Assembly (NCBI GenBank): GCA_004376055.2
Contig: CP049016.1
Location: 1,798,001-1,862,000, forward strand
Direction: 5' to 3'
DNA: 64,000 bases
Source: Nitrospirales bacterium LBB_01
GTDB taxonomy: Bacteria; Nitrospirota; Thermodesulfovibrionia; Thermodesulfovibrionales; Magnetobacteriaceae
The translations under genes were made by a program, and so were the position numbers. Positions within the stretch are counted from its first letter, which is position 1, and each line of letters begins with the position of its first letter. Below the pieces are notes generated by a model. It had not been told where the DNA came from. It was given only the letters and a program-made list of their open reading frames with translations, and ran no database searches. Shown piece after piece: positions 8,562-17,717 of this stretch.

Positions 8562-11500
8562 TGTTTCCCTCCTTTAGTAATAGTTTAATTTTAAATATCG
8601 TTCCTACACCTACTGAACTTTCAACTTCTATCGTTCCTTTATGTTCTTCAATTATCTTTTGCGCTATTGTAAGCCCAAGCCCTGCCCCCGTTGTCTTTGT
8701 CGTGTAAAATGGATCAAACAGATGTTTTAACTCCTCAGGGGTTATGCCGGCTCCGGTATCCTCAACTTCTATGCAAGCCATGTCTTGTTCCCGTTTTGTG
8801 CGAACAATGATGCGTCCACCGCCGGCTACCGCTTGTCGGGCATTGTCTATTATGTTGAAGATGGCTTCTTTCAAACTGCCGGGGTTTCCAATTATTTCAA
8901 GCGTCTTCTGAGCATATTTCTCCTCTATACTTATTTTTTTACTGCCGGGCCACTCAGTCTTAGAGATTACTGAGTGCAGAAGGGCATTAATATCAACTTT
9001 CTCATTGGCAATTTTGTTTTCTCTGACAAAACTCAGTGTTTGACGCAAGAGTGCCTCAAGCCGCCCTACTTCGTTTACAATTATATGGGCATATTCTTTT
9101 AGAGGTTCATCAAGTTTCTTCTCAAGCCTTCTTGCAAAGCCGCCTATTGAGGAAAGCGGATTTCGTATCTCGTGCGCTACACGAGCCGACATCTCACCCA
9201 GGGCCGCCACTTTCTCTATGCTTGCCAACTGCTCACGTAGAGATTTTATCTCGGTCACGTTACTTACAATATGAATCGTTCCTTTAAGCTCACCGTGATG
9301 GTCATATATTGGAGAGATTGAAACGCTGCACGTATCTTTTGTCCGATAATAAAACCCCTCCACCTCTATTACGCGGGATTTCCCCTTTTCAATTGCCTGC
9401 TTATGAGAACAGTTTGGCCATGGCTCAGTACAGTTATGAAATATCTCGTAACACTTTTTTCCGATTGTTTCTTCAGGCGTAAGTCCGGTTAGATCGCACA
9501 CAGACTTATTAACCTTTATAATATTTAAATCCATGTCTGTTATGTAAACCAGATCGTTTATGGATTCAAATATGTTTTCAAGCTCAGTCTCGGCCAGTTT
9601 CACCTGCTCAAAAAGCCTTGCGCTCTCTATGGCTGTTGCAGCCTGATCGGCAAAACTCAACAGAAACTCGGCATCATCATCTGTTATCGGACGGTGGTTA
9701 AAAAGGTTATCCACCCAAAGCACGCCAATTGCTTTGTTACGCGCTATTATGGGCACCACCAGATAAGCCTCAGTGTTGAGATGTTCAGTCAGTATGGGAT
9801 TAGACAGTGGGTCTGAGACTGCATCAGTTACGTTGTATTGTGTTTTTTTAGCTACAGCCATAGATAGATAGCATGAGGAATCAAGAGGTATCTGGAGGCT
9901 TATCGAGAGTTTATCCATAAATGAGTCTTTATTGAAGGTACCGCTTTCAATCTCTTGCAGTATAGAGTGAAGAGATTTCACCTCAGAGGACAAATCATGC
10001 CAAATCCTTGCAGCCTCCTCGTTATTTGCAGGGCCCACACCCATCTTGCCCTTAAGCATGTGGTTATGTTCGTCACACAGAAAAATTATAGCCCTGTTAA
10101 ATCCCAACCCGTCGCTTACAGTTACCGCAGTAAGAATCATCCTGAGGAGCCTGTCTAACTCAAGGGTACCACGCATTGCGGAACTAATGAAAAACAATCT
10201 GGAAAATTTCCTGTTACTATTGACAAGCTTTTCTGCAATAGATTTCCGCAGTGATATATCACGTGCAATTATGCTCATTCCGGCAATAACCCCTGCGGCA
10301 TCCTTTATCGGAGATATGGTCAAACTTATATCCACACGAGAGCCGTCCTTACGGGTTCCGCTTGTTTCCACATCTTTTAGAATCTCACCATGTCTGATTG
10401 CCTCAAGGTGCGCTTTGCCATTAAGCATGGCGGACTCCGGCAGAAACGGCATACAGGTGTTTAATGTCTCCTCATGTGTAAAACCAAAAATACTCTCGGC
10501 ACTTTTATTCCATGAGATTATCATACATTCTAAATTTGCCGTGATTATGGCATCGGCTGAGTTTTCAATAAGACTCTCAAGACGTTCCTTAGTGTCAGAG
10601 ACTTTTTTGTATAACTCTGTTATCTCAATCTGGCTGGCAATCCTGTCGCTTATATCTCTTATCATAACGATGCACTCGTTTATCCGGTCGTCTTCTTCTC
10701 TTATCGGATAAGCGCTGATCTCAGCATATCGGTCATTTTTAACGTAATTAACCGTACTTATCTGTCCTGATTCAAAAGTTGCCTCAGCCACACACTGAGG
10801 GCAGACGCCCTCCTCGTACGGAAATACTTCATGACACTTTCTGCCGGGGATTTCCACTACACTAAACGACGTCCATTTCTCTATGGCCTTGTTTGCTGTG
10901 GTGATAGTCAGTGTCCTGTTAACTGTAGCAATGGCAGCATTAACACTGTTAAAGAGAATCTCCATCCTGTTTTGTGAGACGGTCTTAGCGCGCTGCCACT
11001 CAAGTTCCTTTTTATGCGCAAGAGCTCGCTCAATGCTGAGGGCTGCCAAAATCGCAAACCCCTCTAAAGTTAGCAGGTCATCTTTTGTAATTAACGGCAC
11101 GGCCATGCCCGGCAGCCTTGTCTTATCATAAACTTCAAGTGTGCCAATCAATGAGCTGCCTGTTTTAAGAGGCACTACGGCCATAGAGCGAATCATCAAC
11201 TGCAGCACTCGCAGCTCATTAGGAAGCGCACGGGTATCATCAATGAGAAGCGTCTGGTTTTTCTTAAGAACCTGAGTGAACACCTCCTCGCCGACCTTTT
11301 GTGCCAATATGCTAATCACACCCTGCGTAAGGCCATACGATGCACGTATGGTATATCGTGTCCTGCCCTTTAACCGTATGGCACAGCCATTAACATTGGC
11401 TAGTGTTACGACAGTTTTGCAGATAGTGTCAAGGAGCTTATCGAGGTCTGAAACTGAGCCTGTCTGCCTTGCAAAATCAAAAAGACAAAGAAGTCTCTCA

Positions 11501-11583
11501 GCCTTTATAAAAGGCTTGTACTGAAGTAATTGTTCGGGGTCGTTAAACCCTGACAATTGCTTTTGTGCCGTCTCAGCGAGCAA
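8554..11583 (-). CDS. Multi-sensor histidine kinase (GAF-PAS-PAS-GAF-PAS-HisKA-HATPase)
   Basis: Soluble kinase of 1009 residues with no membrane segment. The order is GAF (about 30-190), PAS (205-315), PAS (330-440), GAF (450-655), PAS (665-780), HisKA with VAHEIRNPLSS, and HATPase with N-box FNIIDNARQA and G boxes DTGAGI and TGAGLGLT. The first and third PAS domains carry extra cysteines (GRKCHEVF...CPQC and GKKCYEIF...NC), a pattern seen in PAS domains of anaerobes and possibly metal- or redox-responsive. The start is TTG after AGAGG; no closer ATG fits. It lies 35 bp after galT and overlaps its response regulator. Confidence 0.88.
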   Translation of the reverse strand: MLAETAQKQLSGFNDPEQLLQYKPFIKAERLLCLFDFARQTGSVSDLDKLLDTICKTVVTLANVNGCAIRLKGRTRYTIRASYGLTQGVISILAQKVGEEVFTQVLKKNQTLLIDDTRALPNELRVLQLMIRSMAVVPLKTGSSLIGTLEVYDKTRLPGMAVPLITKDDLLTLEGFAILAALSIERALAHKKELEWQRAKTVSQNRMEILFNSVNAAIATVNRTLTITTANKAIEKWTSFSVVEIPGRKCHEVFPYEEGVCPQCVAEATFESGQISTVNYVKNDRYAEISAYPIREEDDRINECIVMIRDISDRIASQIEITELYKKVSDTKERLESLIENSADAIITANLECMIISWNKSAESIFGFTHEETLNTCMPFLPESAMLNGKAHLEAIRHGEILKDVETSGTRKDGSRVDISLTISPIKDAAGVIAGMSIIARDISLRKSIAEKLVNSNRKFSRLFFISSAMRGTLELDRLLRMILTAVTVSDGLGFNRAIIFLCDEHNHMLKGKMGVGPANNEEAARIWHDLSSEVKSLHSILQEIESGTFNKDSFMDKLSISLQIPLDSSCYLSMAVAKKTQYNVTDAVSDPLSNPILTEHLNTEAYLVVPIIARNKAIGVLWVDNLFNHRPITDDDAEFLLSFADQAATAIESARLFEQVKLAETELENIFESINDLVYITDMDLNIIKVNKSVCDLTGLTPEETIGKKCYEIFHNCTEPWPNCSHKQAIEKGKSRVIEVEGFYYRTKDTCSVSISPIYDHHGELKGTIHIVSNVTEIKSLREQLASIEKVAALGEMSARVAHEIRNPLSSIGGFARRLEKKLDEPLKEYAHIIVNEVGRLEALLRQTLSFVRENKIANEKVDINALLHSVISKTEWPGSKKISIEEKYAQKTLEIIGNPGSLKEAIFNIIDNARQAVAGGGRIIVRTKREQDMACIEVEDTGAGITPEELKHLFDPFYTTKTTGAGLGLTIAQKIIEEHKGTIEVESSVGVGTIFKIKLLLKEGNNE

Positions 11584-11618
11584 TTAAATACCTCTGAAAC
11601 ACTCCTCCTGTGTCACAG

Positions 11619-12614
11619 CTATACCCCGCCTTTTAAGAATCTTACGGCATCCTCAGGGGATGTGGGATTAATATAAAAACCGGAACCCCACTCAAACCCT
11701 GCCATTTTCGTAAGCTTAGGGAATATCTCAATGTGCCAGTGGTAGTAGTGGTTTTCCTCGGCATTTAACGGAGATGTGTGAATTACGAAATTATATGGCG
11801 GAACATCTAAAATTTTATCAAGCATTTTTAGTGTTGTCTGAATTATCTCCGCAAGAGCCGCAAAGGAGTTTTCTTTTGGTCTGAAAGAGGATTCGTGGTT
11901 TTTTGGCATTATCCACATTTCAAAAGGCACACGCGGCGCATAAGCGGAAAGCGTGATATATAAATCGTTTTCACACACGACGCGTTTATTCATGTGTTTT
12001 TCCTGCTCAATGAGGTCGCAGTATATGCACTTTTCCATAAAGTCAAAATACTTCTTAGAGGAATCCAGCTCCTCCTGTACTCTTTTAGGCACAATGGGGA
12101 GAGCAATTAGTTGGCTATGGGTGTGTTCAAGAGTGGAACCAGCAGATTCTCCCTCATTTTTATAAATTAAAATGTACTGAAACCTGTGGTCTTTCTTTAA
12201 ATCTGTGAGACGTGAGTAAAAAGCCCACAAGACGTCCTCTGCTGACTTTGCAGGCATTGTAGCCAGGGAATGCTCGTGATTTGGCGACTCAACCACCACC
12301 TCATGAGCGCCGATACCGTTCATCCTCCCGAAAATGCTCTCACCTGACCTTTCCAGCTCTCCTTCTATCTGCAGCGCCGGAAACTTGTTGGGTACCACTC
12401 GCAGTGTCCAATCAGAGGGGCCGGTCTTTTGTGAGCCTCTGAAAGCAAGAATCTCATTTGGAGTTGTGTACTCATGACCTGGGCAGAAAGGACAAAACCC
12501 TGATAGTTTCTTCCTCCGTGATGAAGGGGATACAAAATCAGAGGGTCTCTTACCCCTTTCGGTTGATATTATGACCCAACGCCCTATTATAGGGTCTTTT
12601 CTTAACTCTGACAT
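11619..12614 (-). CDS. galT: Galactose-1-phosphate uridylyltransferase family protein
   Basis: HIT-superfamily nucleotidyltransferase of 331 residues that exchanges nucleotide and sugar-1-phosphate through a uridylyl-His intermediate. CPFCPGHE near residue 40 is the usual zinc site, and CIYCD and HWHIEIFP occur in the second half. The active-site motif reads HTHSQ where classical GalT has HPHxQ; the Pro-to-Thr change is shared with phosphorylase-like relatives such as plant ADP-glucose phosphorylase (HSHSQ). No galK or galM is near. It heads the minus-strand run that includes the sensor kinase. Specificity for galactose is therefore uncertain. Confidence 0.78.
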   Translation of the reverse strand: MSELRKDPIIGRWVIISTERGKRPSDFVSPSSRRKKLSGFCPFCPGHEYTTPNEILAFRGSQKTGPSDWTLRVVPNKFPALQIEGELERSGESIFGRMNGIGAHEVVVESPNHEHSLATMPAKSAEDVLWAFYSRLTDLKKDHRFQYILIYKNEGESAGSTLEHTHSQLIALPIVPKRVQEELDSSKKYFDFMEKCIYCDLIEQEKHMNKRVVCENDLYITLSAYAPRVPFEMWIMPKNHESSFRPKENSFAALAEIIQTTLKMLDKILDVPPYNFVIHTSPLNAEENHYYHWHIEIFPKLTKMAGFEWGSGFYINPTSPEDAVRFLKGGV

Positions 12615-12789
12615 TTAAGCCTCCTGTTTATTTAATATTTTGCTTTGAATATTTAGTATTCTGAGCCTGCTTTATATCAAAACAGCCGTTTGCCGCATCA
12701 CAATTATATATCTTTAAAAAAATTCATCCATTTTCACCCTACTATAAAATAGTCTCGGTATTGTATCATAAATAAAGAAAAGTTTGAAC

Positions 12790-13758
12790 ATGAAAACAAC
12801 ATTTTTTTGTAAGCAGATAAATAACCCCTTTGAGGATCCTGCAGTGTATGTCAGACTGAGGTGCCTTCGGCACACATTTCTCTTTGATTGCGGCGATATA
12901 TCCGCGCTTGAGCCTGCTGAGATATTAAAAATTGCCACGATTTTTGTTACTCACATGCACATTGACCATTTTATTGGTTTTGATTTAATCCTGCGGCTTG
13001 TGCTTGGGCGCGACATGCCGCTTACCATCTACGGCCCTTTGGGAATAATTCACGCCGTGGAAAACAAACTAAAGGGTTTTACGTGGAATTTAATCAAAGA
13101 TTATCCAATAAAAATAGAAGTGTTTGAAATTACGGAAAACTCAATGTCTCATGCCGGGTTTTATGCCGAATCAGGATTTGAAAAAATTGTGAAACCGGAA
13201 TTGCCGTTTAACAGGACTATTTATAATGAGGACGGTATTACAGTTAACGCAGAGATATTTGATCACGGGATACCTGTTGCCGGATATTCACTGAGTGAGG
13301 AAAGCCACATCAATATAAACAAGGATGAGCTATTAAGACGCGGTTTTGAAACAGGGCCGTGGCTGACTGGATTCAAAAAAGCGATAAGAAACAACTCTAA
13401 CGATTTTACAGTAACCCTCAACGGTAAAACCTATACCAAAGACGATCTTAGCAGCCTTGTAATGATAACAGAAGGGCAACGGGTCTCATACATCACAGAC
13501 ATCGCTCCAACGGATGAGAACATAAGCAAAGCCATAGAGCTTTCCCGTGACTCAGACATCCTCTACATTGAGGCTTTTTTTCTGAAAGAAGACCACGAAC
13601 GGGCACTTAAAAGAAAGCACCTGACTACGGCTCATACCGGTCATATTGCCAAAGCTGCCGGAGCAAAGCATATCGAATTAATCCACATCTCGCCTAAGTA
13701 CACGGCCTTGTACACTAAGGCGGAGTCTGAGGTGCTGGAGGCGTTAGAAGCAAGCTGA
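12790..13758 (+). CDS. Ribonuclease Z-like metallo-beta-lactamase-fold hydrolase
   Basis: Protein of 322 residues with the MBL signature H55-x-H57-x-D59-H60 (THMHIDH), a later FDHGIP and a C-terminal TTAHTGH region supplying further metal ligands. This layout resembles the tRNase Z/ElaC group, zinc phosphodiesterases that trim tRNA 3' ends. The two tRNAs in this window do not encode CCA, so a 3'-trimming activity is needed. The N-terminus lacks the exact SCxP motif of typical tRNase Z and the inserted arm looks atypical, so another phosphodiesterase is possible. ATG 12790 is chosen; an in-frame TTG lies 6 nt earlier. No good Shine-Dalgarno is seen. Confidence 0.68.
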   Translation: MKTTFFCKQINNPFEDPAVYVRLRCLRHTFLFDCGDISALEPAEILKIATIFVTHMHIDHFIGFDLILRLVLGRDMPLTIYGPLGIIHAVENKLKGFTWNLIKDYPIKIEVFEITENSMSHAGFYAESGFEKIVKPELPFNRTIYNEDGITVNAEIFDHGIPVAGYSLSEESHININKDELLRRGFETGPWLTGFKKAIRNNSNDFTVTLNGKTYTKDDLSSLVMITEGQRVSYITDIAPTDENISKAIELSRDSDILYIEAFFLKEDHERALKRKHLTTAHTGHIAKAAGAKHIELIHISPKYTALYTKAESEVLEALEAS

Positions 13759-13809
13759 TTGATGGAGGAGTCATTGAAAAATATTTCTACTGTTTTTTCT
13801 TTTCTATTT

Positions 13810-13818
13810 TGATATAAT
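13810..13818 (+). promoter_or_regulatory. Extended -10 promoter, predicted to give a leaderless mRNA
   Basis: TGATATAAT matches an extended -10 (TGnTATAAT). It ends 5 nt before the ATG at 13824, so the transcript would begin at or within a base or two of the start codon. No Shine-Dalgarno is present between them. Confidence 0.55.
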
Positions 13819-13823
13819 AATTT

Positions 13824-14726
13824 ATGCCTGTAGCGATGATACCAGATGTGTTAAGAGGTAGGCTTGGAGAGGATGCAAGTGTAGCGCTTGTTGAGCTTAT
13901 CAATGAAGTAAATATAGAAGCTCGTAAAGATTCACTGGCCTTAGCCGAAGAGCGGCTTGAAAGAAGATTAATCACAGAGACAGGGAAAGTCAGAGAGGAT
14001 ATGCTGCATTTAGAGAGCAGACTTACTGGAGCTATATCAAGTTTAGAGGGCAGGCTTACTGGAGCTACATCAAACTTAGAAGGCAGACTTACTGGATCTA
14101 TATCAAACTTAGAAGGCAAACAGAACGACTCTATGGCCACCTTAAAGTTGCACCTTACTGAAGCTATGGCAAACTTAGAAGGCAGACAGAACGAGTCAAT
14201 GGCCACCTTAAAGTTGCACCTTACTGAAGCTATGGCAAACTTAGAAGGCAGACAGAACGAGTCAATGGCCGCTTTAAAACTGCACTTTACTGAGGCTATG
14301 GCAAACTTAGAAAATAGGCTCAATGAGCGTATTGCTGCTGAGACATCTAAAATCCATCAACACTTTACCACTGAAATATCTAAGACCAATGGGTTTATTA
14401 TCAACGAAACATCTAAAACCAACGGATTTGTTATATCTGAGACATCTAAAACCAACGGATTTGTTATATCTGAGACATCTAAAATCAATGAGCGTATTAC
14501 CACTGAACTATCTAAAATCAATGAGCGTATTACCATTGAGACATCTAAAACCAACGGATTTGTTATATCTGAGACATCTAAAATCAATGAAAGAATTACG
14601 TCACTTGAGAGCAGTTTGCGCACAGAGATGGAAAAAAGCAATAAAGAAAATATCAAGTGGATGTTTTTATTCTGGATAGGTCAGCTTGCAGCTATGGTTG
14701 CGCTGTTTAAGTTTATGGTTAAATAA
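13824..14726 (+). CDS. Hendecad-repeat coiled-coil protein with C-terminal membrane anchor
   Basis: Protein of 300 residues of unknown function. The N-terminal 45 residues (IPDVLRGRLGEDASVALVELIN) look like a conserved head seen in bacterial DUF1640/LA_3696-type proteins (from memory). Residues 65-270 are made of 11-residue repeats: LEGRLTGATSN-type, then three 22-residue copies starting NLEGRQNES, then SKTNGFVISET and SKINERITTEL types. Eleven-residue periodicity indicates a right-handed coiled coil. One hydrophobic segment (MFLFWIGQLAAMVALF) lies at the C-terminus, so a long rod tethered to the inner membrane is likely. It has its own promoter. Confidence 0.75.
   Translation: MPVAMIPDVLRGRLGEDASVALVELINEVNIEARKDSLALAEERLERRLITETGKVREDMLHLESRLTGAISSLEGRLTGATSNLEGRLTGSISNLEGKQNDSMATLKLHLTEAMANLEGRQNESMATLKLHLTEAMANLEGRQNESMAALKLHFTEAMANLENRLNERIAAETSKIHQHFTTEISKTNGFIINETSKTNGFVISETSKTNGFVISETSKINERITTELSKINERITIETSKTNGFVISETSKINERITSLESSLRTEMEKSNKENIKWMFLFWIGQLAAMVALFKFMVK
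14106..14303 (+). repeat. Three tandem 66-bp repeats inside the coiled-coil gene
   Basis: Three copies of a 66-bp unit (14106-14171, 14172-14237, 14238-14303), each encoding 22 residues starting with AsnLeuGlu. Copies one and two differ by a few bases; copy three is more diverged at its end. Shorter 33-bp units lie on both sides. Copy number could vary between strains. Confidence 0.92.
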
Positions 14727-14763
14727 ATGGAACCCCTAATTAATGTGCAGCCGTAGCGGTTGG

Positions 14764-15396
14764 CTACACATCCTTGCGCAGTAAAAACCCTCTGATAAAA
14801 CCAAAAGGGTCTCCTTTTTTTTCTTTAATCACAGTGACAGGCTGATCTTTTATCACATCTTCAAAAACCCTTATTACGCTGCAAAAATTATATTTCATCA
14901 AAATATCCAAATGCGATATGATTGGCCGTGTCCACTTGTTTGTACGAAGCAGGTGGTCATATATCAGGATTTCACCTCCCGGTTTCATAACTCTGACAAT
15001 CTCAGCAAATGCCTTTTGCGGATCATAAACACAGGTCAGAAATAGTCCCAGGATAGCCTTATCAAAAGTGTTGGAGGGAAAATCCAGTTTCTCGGCATCC
15101 ATTATACTGAGGTTAATGTTGTTGTTCTTTTCGTGAAGCCTTAACTTGGTTTTGGCTATACCAAGCATAACATCGCTTATGTCAACCCCGTGTATTATTA
15201 CCCCAGCAGGAATATCGGGCAGGTCGTAACCGGTGCCAACTCCGGGGATAATCAACTTGTCCCCGGATTTAAAATTACACATTTGTACAGCATCCTTACG
15301 AAAACCCTTCAGAGGCAGCATCATAAAAGGATAGAAAAACGGTATGAACGTATTAAATGACAGTTTTTTTAAAATATTTTTAACATCAAATCCCAT
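14764..15396 (-). CDS. Class I SAM-dependent methyltransferase (Methyltransf_11 type)
   Basis: Protein of 210 residues with motif I IIPGVGTGYDLP (about 48-59), the acidic GVDISDVML, then MDAEKLDFP and the post-I segment FDKAILGLFLTCV. These are typical of small-molecule or lipid methyltransferases of the UbiE/PmtA kind. It starts 2 bp after the stop of the pentahaem cytochrome and probably shares its transcript. The N-terminal FIPFFYPFMMLPLKG may be a membrane-associating stretch. The substrate is unknown. Confidence 0.75.
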   Translation of the reverse strand: MGFDVKNILKKLSFNTFIPFFYPFMMLPLKGFRKDAVQMCNFKSGDKLIIPGVGTGYDLPDIPAGVIIHGVDISDVMLGIAKTKLRLHEKNNNINLSIMDAEKLDFPSNTFDKAILGLFLTCVYDPQKAFAEIVRVMKPGGEILIYDHLLRTNKWTRPIISHLDILMKYNFCSVIRVFEDVIKDQPVTVIKEKKGDPFGFIRGFLLRKDV

Positions 15397-15398
15397 GC

Positions 15399-16604
15399 TT
15401 AATTATATTTTAACACTTTTCTTTCGGTATTAACCGGAAATTGCAAGCCGTCTTTGTGAATATAGACTATATTAACCTCAATCTTAACAAGTTTTTCCTT
15501 TTCAGGAAACACAGCGTAGTATTTTTCGGTTGTGGTCTTTCTTGGAGGCAGTGAATAGTCCAAGATGTCTTTAACCTCCCATGCGTCATACCGTCTGTTA
15601 CCTTCTATGTCAAGGCCTGGCTCAAAGAATTCCTTTTTTGCTGACCAAATAACTTTATCGTTTTCACCTGTGGCAGTTACCGTAAGCAGAACTCTTGACG
15701 TCCACAGGCAGCCATCCGGAATTCTGTGACCGGCGTTGTTTGTTATGTCAACTGTGATTGCAGCGGCAGGTATCCACTTCTTATCACCAAAGGACTGAGT
15801 TTTAATGGCACGGGCACTGACCTCTAACGTCATGGATTCCCTTAGCATGTCCGGCACGTAGGCGCCTGGGAATGTATGCCCTCGGTTGTGCCTTTTCATG
15901 TGACATTCTTGACATGTAACCTGTCCTCCAGCTGCCACATACTGATCCCTGTAGCTTTGTGATATAGTGCTGCAGATTATCTGTTCCCTGTCTGGGGCTG
16001 TATAGACACCGTGACATTGCATACAAAATATTGCATTTTCAAGAAATGACGTCTTTTTTATACTGTGAAACGGTGTAGAGCCTTGCCCTTTGATGCCGTA
16101 CATGGTTTGTTTTTCAGCAGAATTAGGCGGTGGCACTGCCTTTAGGTTGTGGCAAACGATACAGGAGACGTTGAGATGCGAAAGAAGCTCTTTTGCTTTT
16201 TGCTTACCGTCTTTATCAGCAGTTTTACTGCCTGCCATCTTTATTGCATCCACAACATCCTTTACGAGTTTATCCGAGGCAAATTCCATCACTGGGGCGT
16301 GACATCCAAGACATTTCATGACCTCGCTCTTAAGCGGTCTGTTTTTTCGTATGGGGTCTCGTTCTATCCCCTCCACTATGAATGCGTATATCCCGTCAAT
16401 AGAGTGAAGCACAGAGGATTCGTGCACGGACGTTTTCCACTGATTATATACGTTTCCGTGGCAGCCGGCACATGTCTCAGAGGATTTATAGAGTTCCTCC
16501 ATTGTGTTTATGGTATCAAACGTGTTAGGGGCAGCTTCAAGTTTAGCAGTAAAGAAAAACACTGTTAATAAAGTTAACAGCGATAAGAACATTTTTGTCA
16601 TCAT
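15399..16604 (-). CDS. Pentahaem c-type cytochrome with C-terminal beta-sandwich
   Basis: Exported protein of 401 residues with a signal peptide ending near LEAAP. Five CxxCH haem motifs are visible in order: CAGCH, CLGCH, CIVCH, CMQCH and CQECH. The first sits in the context NVYNQWKTSVHE, seen in cytochrome c554-type proteins. The last 130 residues contain no haem site and look like a beta-sandwich (NNAGHRIPDG and following). GGAGG lies 9 nt before the tandem ATGATG start. It lies between a TsuA-like permease and a methyltransferase in one minus-strand operon. A periplasmic electron carrier or small oxyanion reductase is likely; the substrate is unknown. Confidence 0.82.
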   Translation of the reverse strand: MMTKMFLSLLTLLTVFFFTAKLEAAPNTFDTINTMEELYKSSETCAGCHGNVYNQWKTSVHESSVLHSIDGIYAFIVEGIERDPIRKNRPLKSEVMKCLGCHAPVMEFASDKLVKDVVDAIKMAGSKTADKDGKQKAKELLSHLNVSCIVCHNLKAVPPPNSAEKQTMYGIKGQGSTPFHSIKKTSFLENAIFCMQCHGVYTAPDREQIICSTISQSYRDQYVAAGGQVTCQECHMKRHNRGHTFPGAYVPDMLRESMTLEVSARAIKTQSFGDKKWIPAAAITVDITNNAGHRIPDGCLWTSRVLLTVTATGENDKVIWSAKKEFFEPGLDIEGNRRYDAWEVKDILDYSLPPRKTTTEKYYAVFPEKEKLVKIEVNIVYIHKDGLQFPVNTERKVLKYN

Positions 16605-16634
16605 GGCATTAAACCTCCATAGTTTGTAATGTTA

Positions 16635-17717
16635 CTACTCATCCCTCATCGGTCTGATAAACATAAAATAGACCATAGTCCAGTTACCCAAAACTATAAA
16701 CATTATAGTGACAAAGCTTGAAAGAGCAAGGGTAGAGACCCCTGTAAGGCCGTGGCCGATATTACACCCTCCGCCGACAGCTGCGCCAATTCCCATAAGA
16801 ATCCCGCCCAAAAACACTTTTACTAACTCATGACCACTTGATGTAGTTTTTATTTTAAACTCCTTCAGTGCCCTTGCGCTTCCAAAAGAGCCAAGCACCA
16901 TCCCTATTATCATAAACACACTCCACGTGGGCGAATCCCCTTGAGTTATCCATCGGAAAAACTCAATTGTGGGGCCGGAAAACGATAGTCCACGAGGTTT
17001 ACCGCCAAAATGGTCAGATGCCCACCACGCTGCTACTGCAATAAGCCCCAGCAAGACGCCTGAAACATACCACACATATCCAACTTTTGGTTTTGCTTTT
17101 GATGAAAACTCTCCGCGCAAAATAAAAATCAGAATCAGCACGGAAAGAGCGGCTATCACTACCCACTTATTTACGCCGAATAAGTTATAGAGTGTCAGTG
17201 GATAGATGTCAATCCTGGCAGCCCAGTGCTCCTCAACTTGCTTTGTACTGAGAAGTTTTATTCCACTGTTAGTAAGCCACAACTGATAATTTGTAATAAT
17301 CTGATAAATCCGAAATAGTATTCCATCGGTGGTGGTAAGCAGACCGGCAACAAAACCCGTAACCGATATCCATGAGGGAACCATTCCCTCGCCTACTTTG
17401 TACCATATACCGCTGGCACAGCCGCCGGCAGCCACCATTCCAATGCCAAAGAGATACCCGCCTGTGATGTTGGCTAAAGGCATAAAACCCTGCCTGTAGA
17501 GCGCCTTAACGAATCCATAGTCCTCTATAAAGTTTGCTCCGATAATTGTTATTAAAAGAGCGGTTAAGTATGCCCTGAAAGTGACAGTATCGGCTACAAA
17601 AATAATGTCTCTGAAGGCTGAGTTCATACACACCCGCCCGCGCTGAAGCACCCATCCCAGCATAAACCCTATAAATAGCCCTGAAACTACAATTGCCGCC
17701 AGATTAACCTCCTGCAT
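16635..17717 (-). CDS. YeeE/YedE family (TsuA-like thiosulfate) permease
   Basis: Inner-membrane protein of 360 residues with about nine to ten hydrophobic helices in two inverted halves. The three cysteine sites that line the thiosulfate path in TsuA are all present in context: GRVCMNS near residue 30, AGGCASG near residue 105 and GGGCNIGHG near residue 318. It probably imports thiosulfate or supplies sulfur for a periplasmic or cytoplasmic pathway. No TusA-like partner is adjacent. The ATG has no upstream Shine-Dalgarno. Instead AGGAGG lies inside the ATG-CAG-GAG-GTT start, and a TATAAT box lies at 17732-17737 on this strand. A CTG just after AGGAGG is a remote alternative start. Confidence 0.83.
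   Translation of the reverse strand: MQEVNLAAIVVSGLFIGFMLGWVLQRGRVCMNSAFRDIIFVADTVTFRAYLTALLITIIGANFIEDYGFVKALYRQGFMPLANITGGYLFGIGMVAAGGCASGIWYKVGEGMVPSWISVTGFVAGLLTTTDGILFRIYQIITNYQLWLTNSGIKLLSTKQVEEHWAARIDIYPLTLYNLFGVNKWVVIAALSVLILIFILRGEFSSKAKPKVGYVWYVSGVLLGLIAVAAWWASDHFGGKPRGLSFSGPTIEFFRWITQGDSPTWSVFMIIGMVLGSFGSARALKEFKIKTTSSGHELVKVFLGGILMGIGAAVGGGCNIGHGLTGVSTLALSSFVTIMFIVLGNWTMVYFMFIRPMRDE

Noticed and set aside
13787-14323. Open frame on the minus strand with repeated CLPSKFAIASV units
   Set aside because: Shadow of the tandem repeats of the coiled-coil gene; the plus-strand frame has hendecad logic and a promoter.
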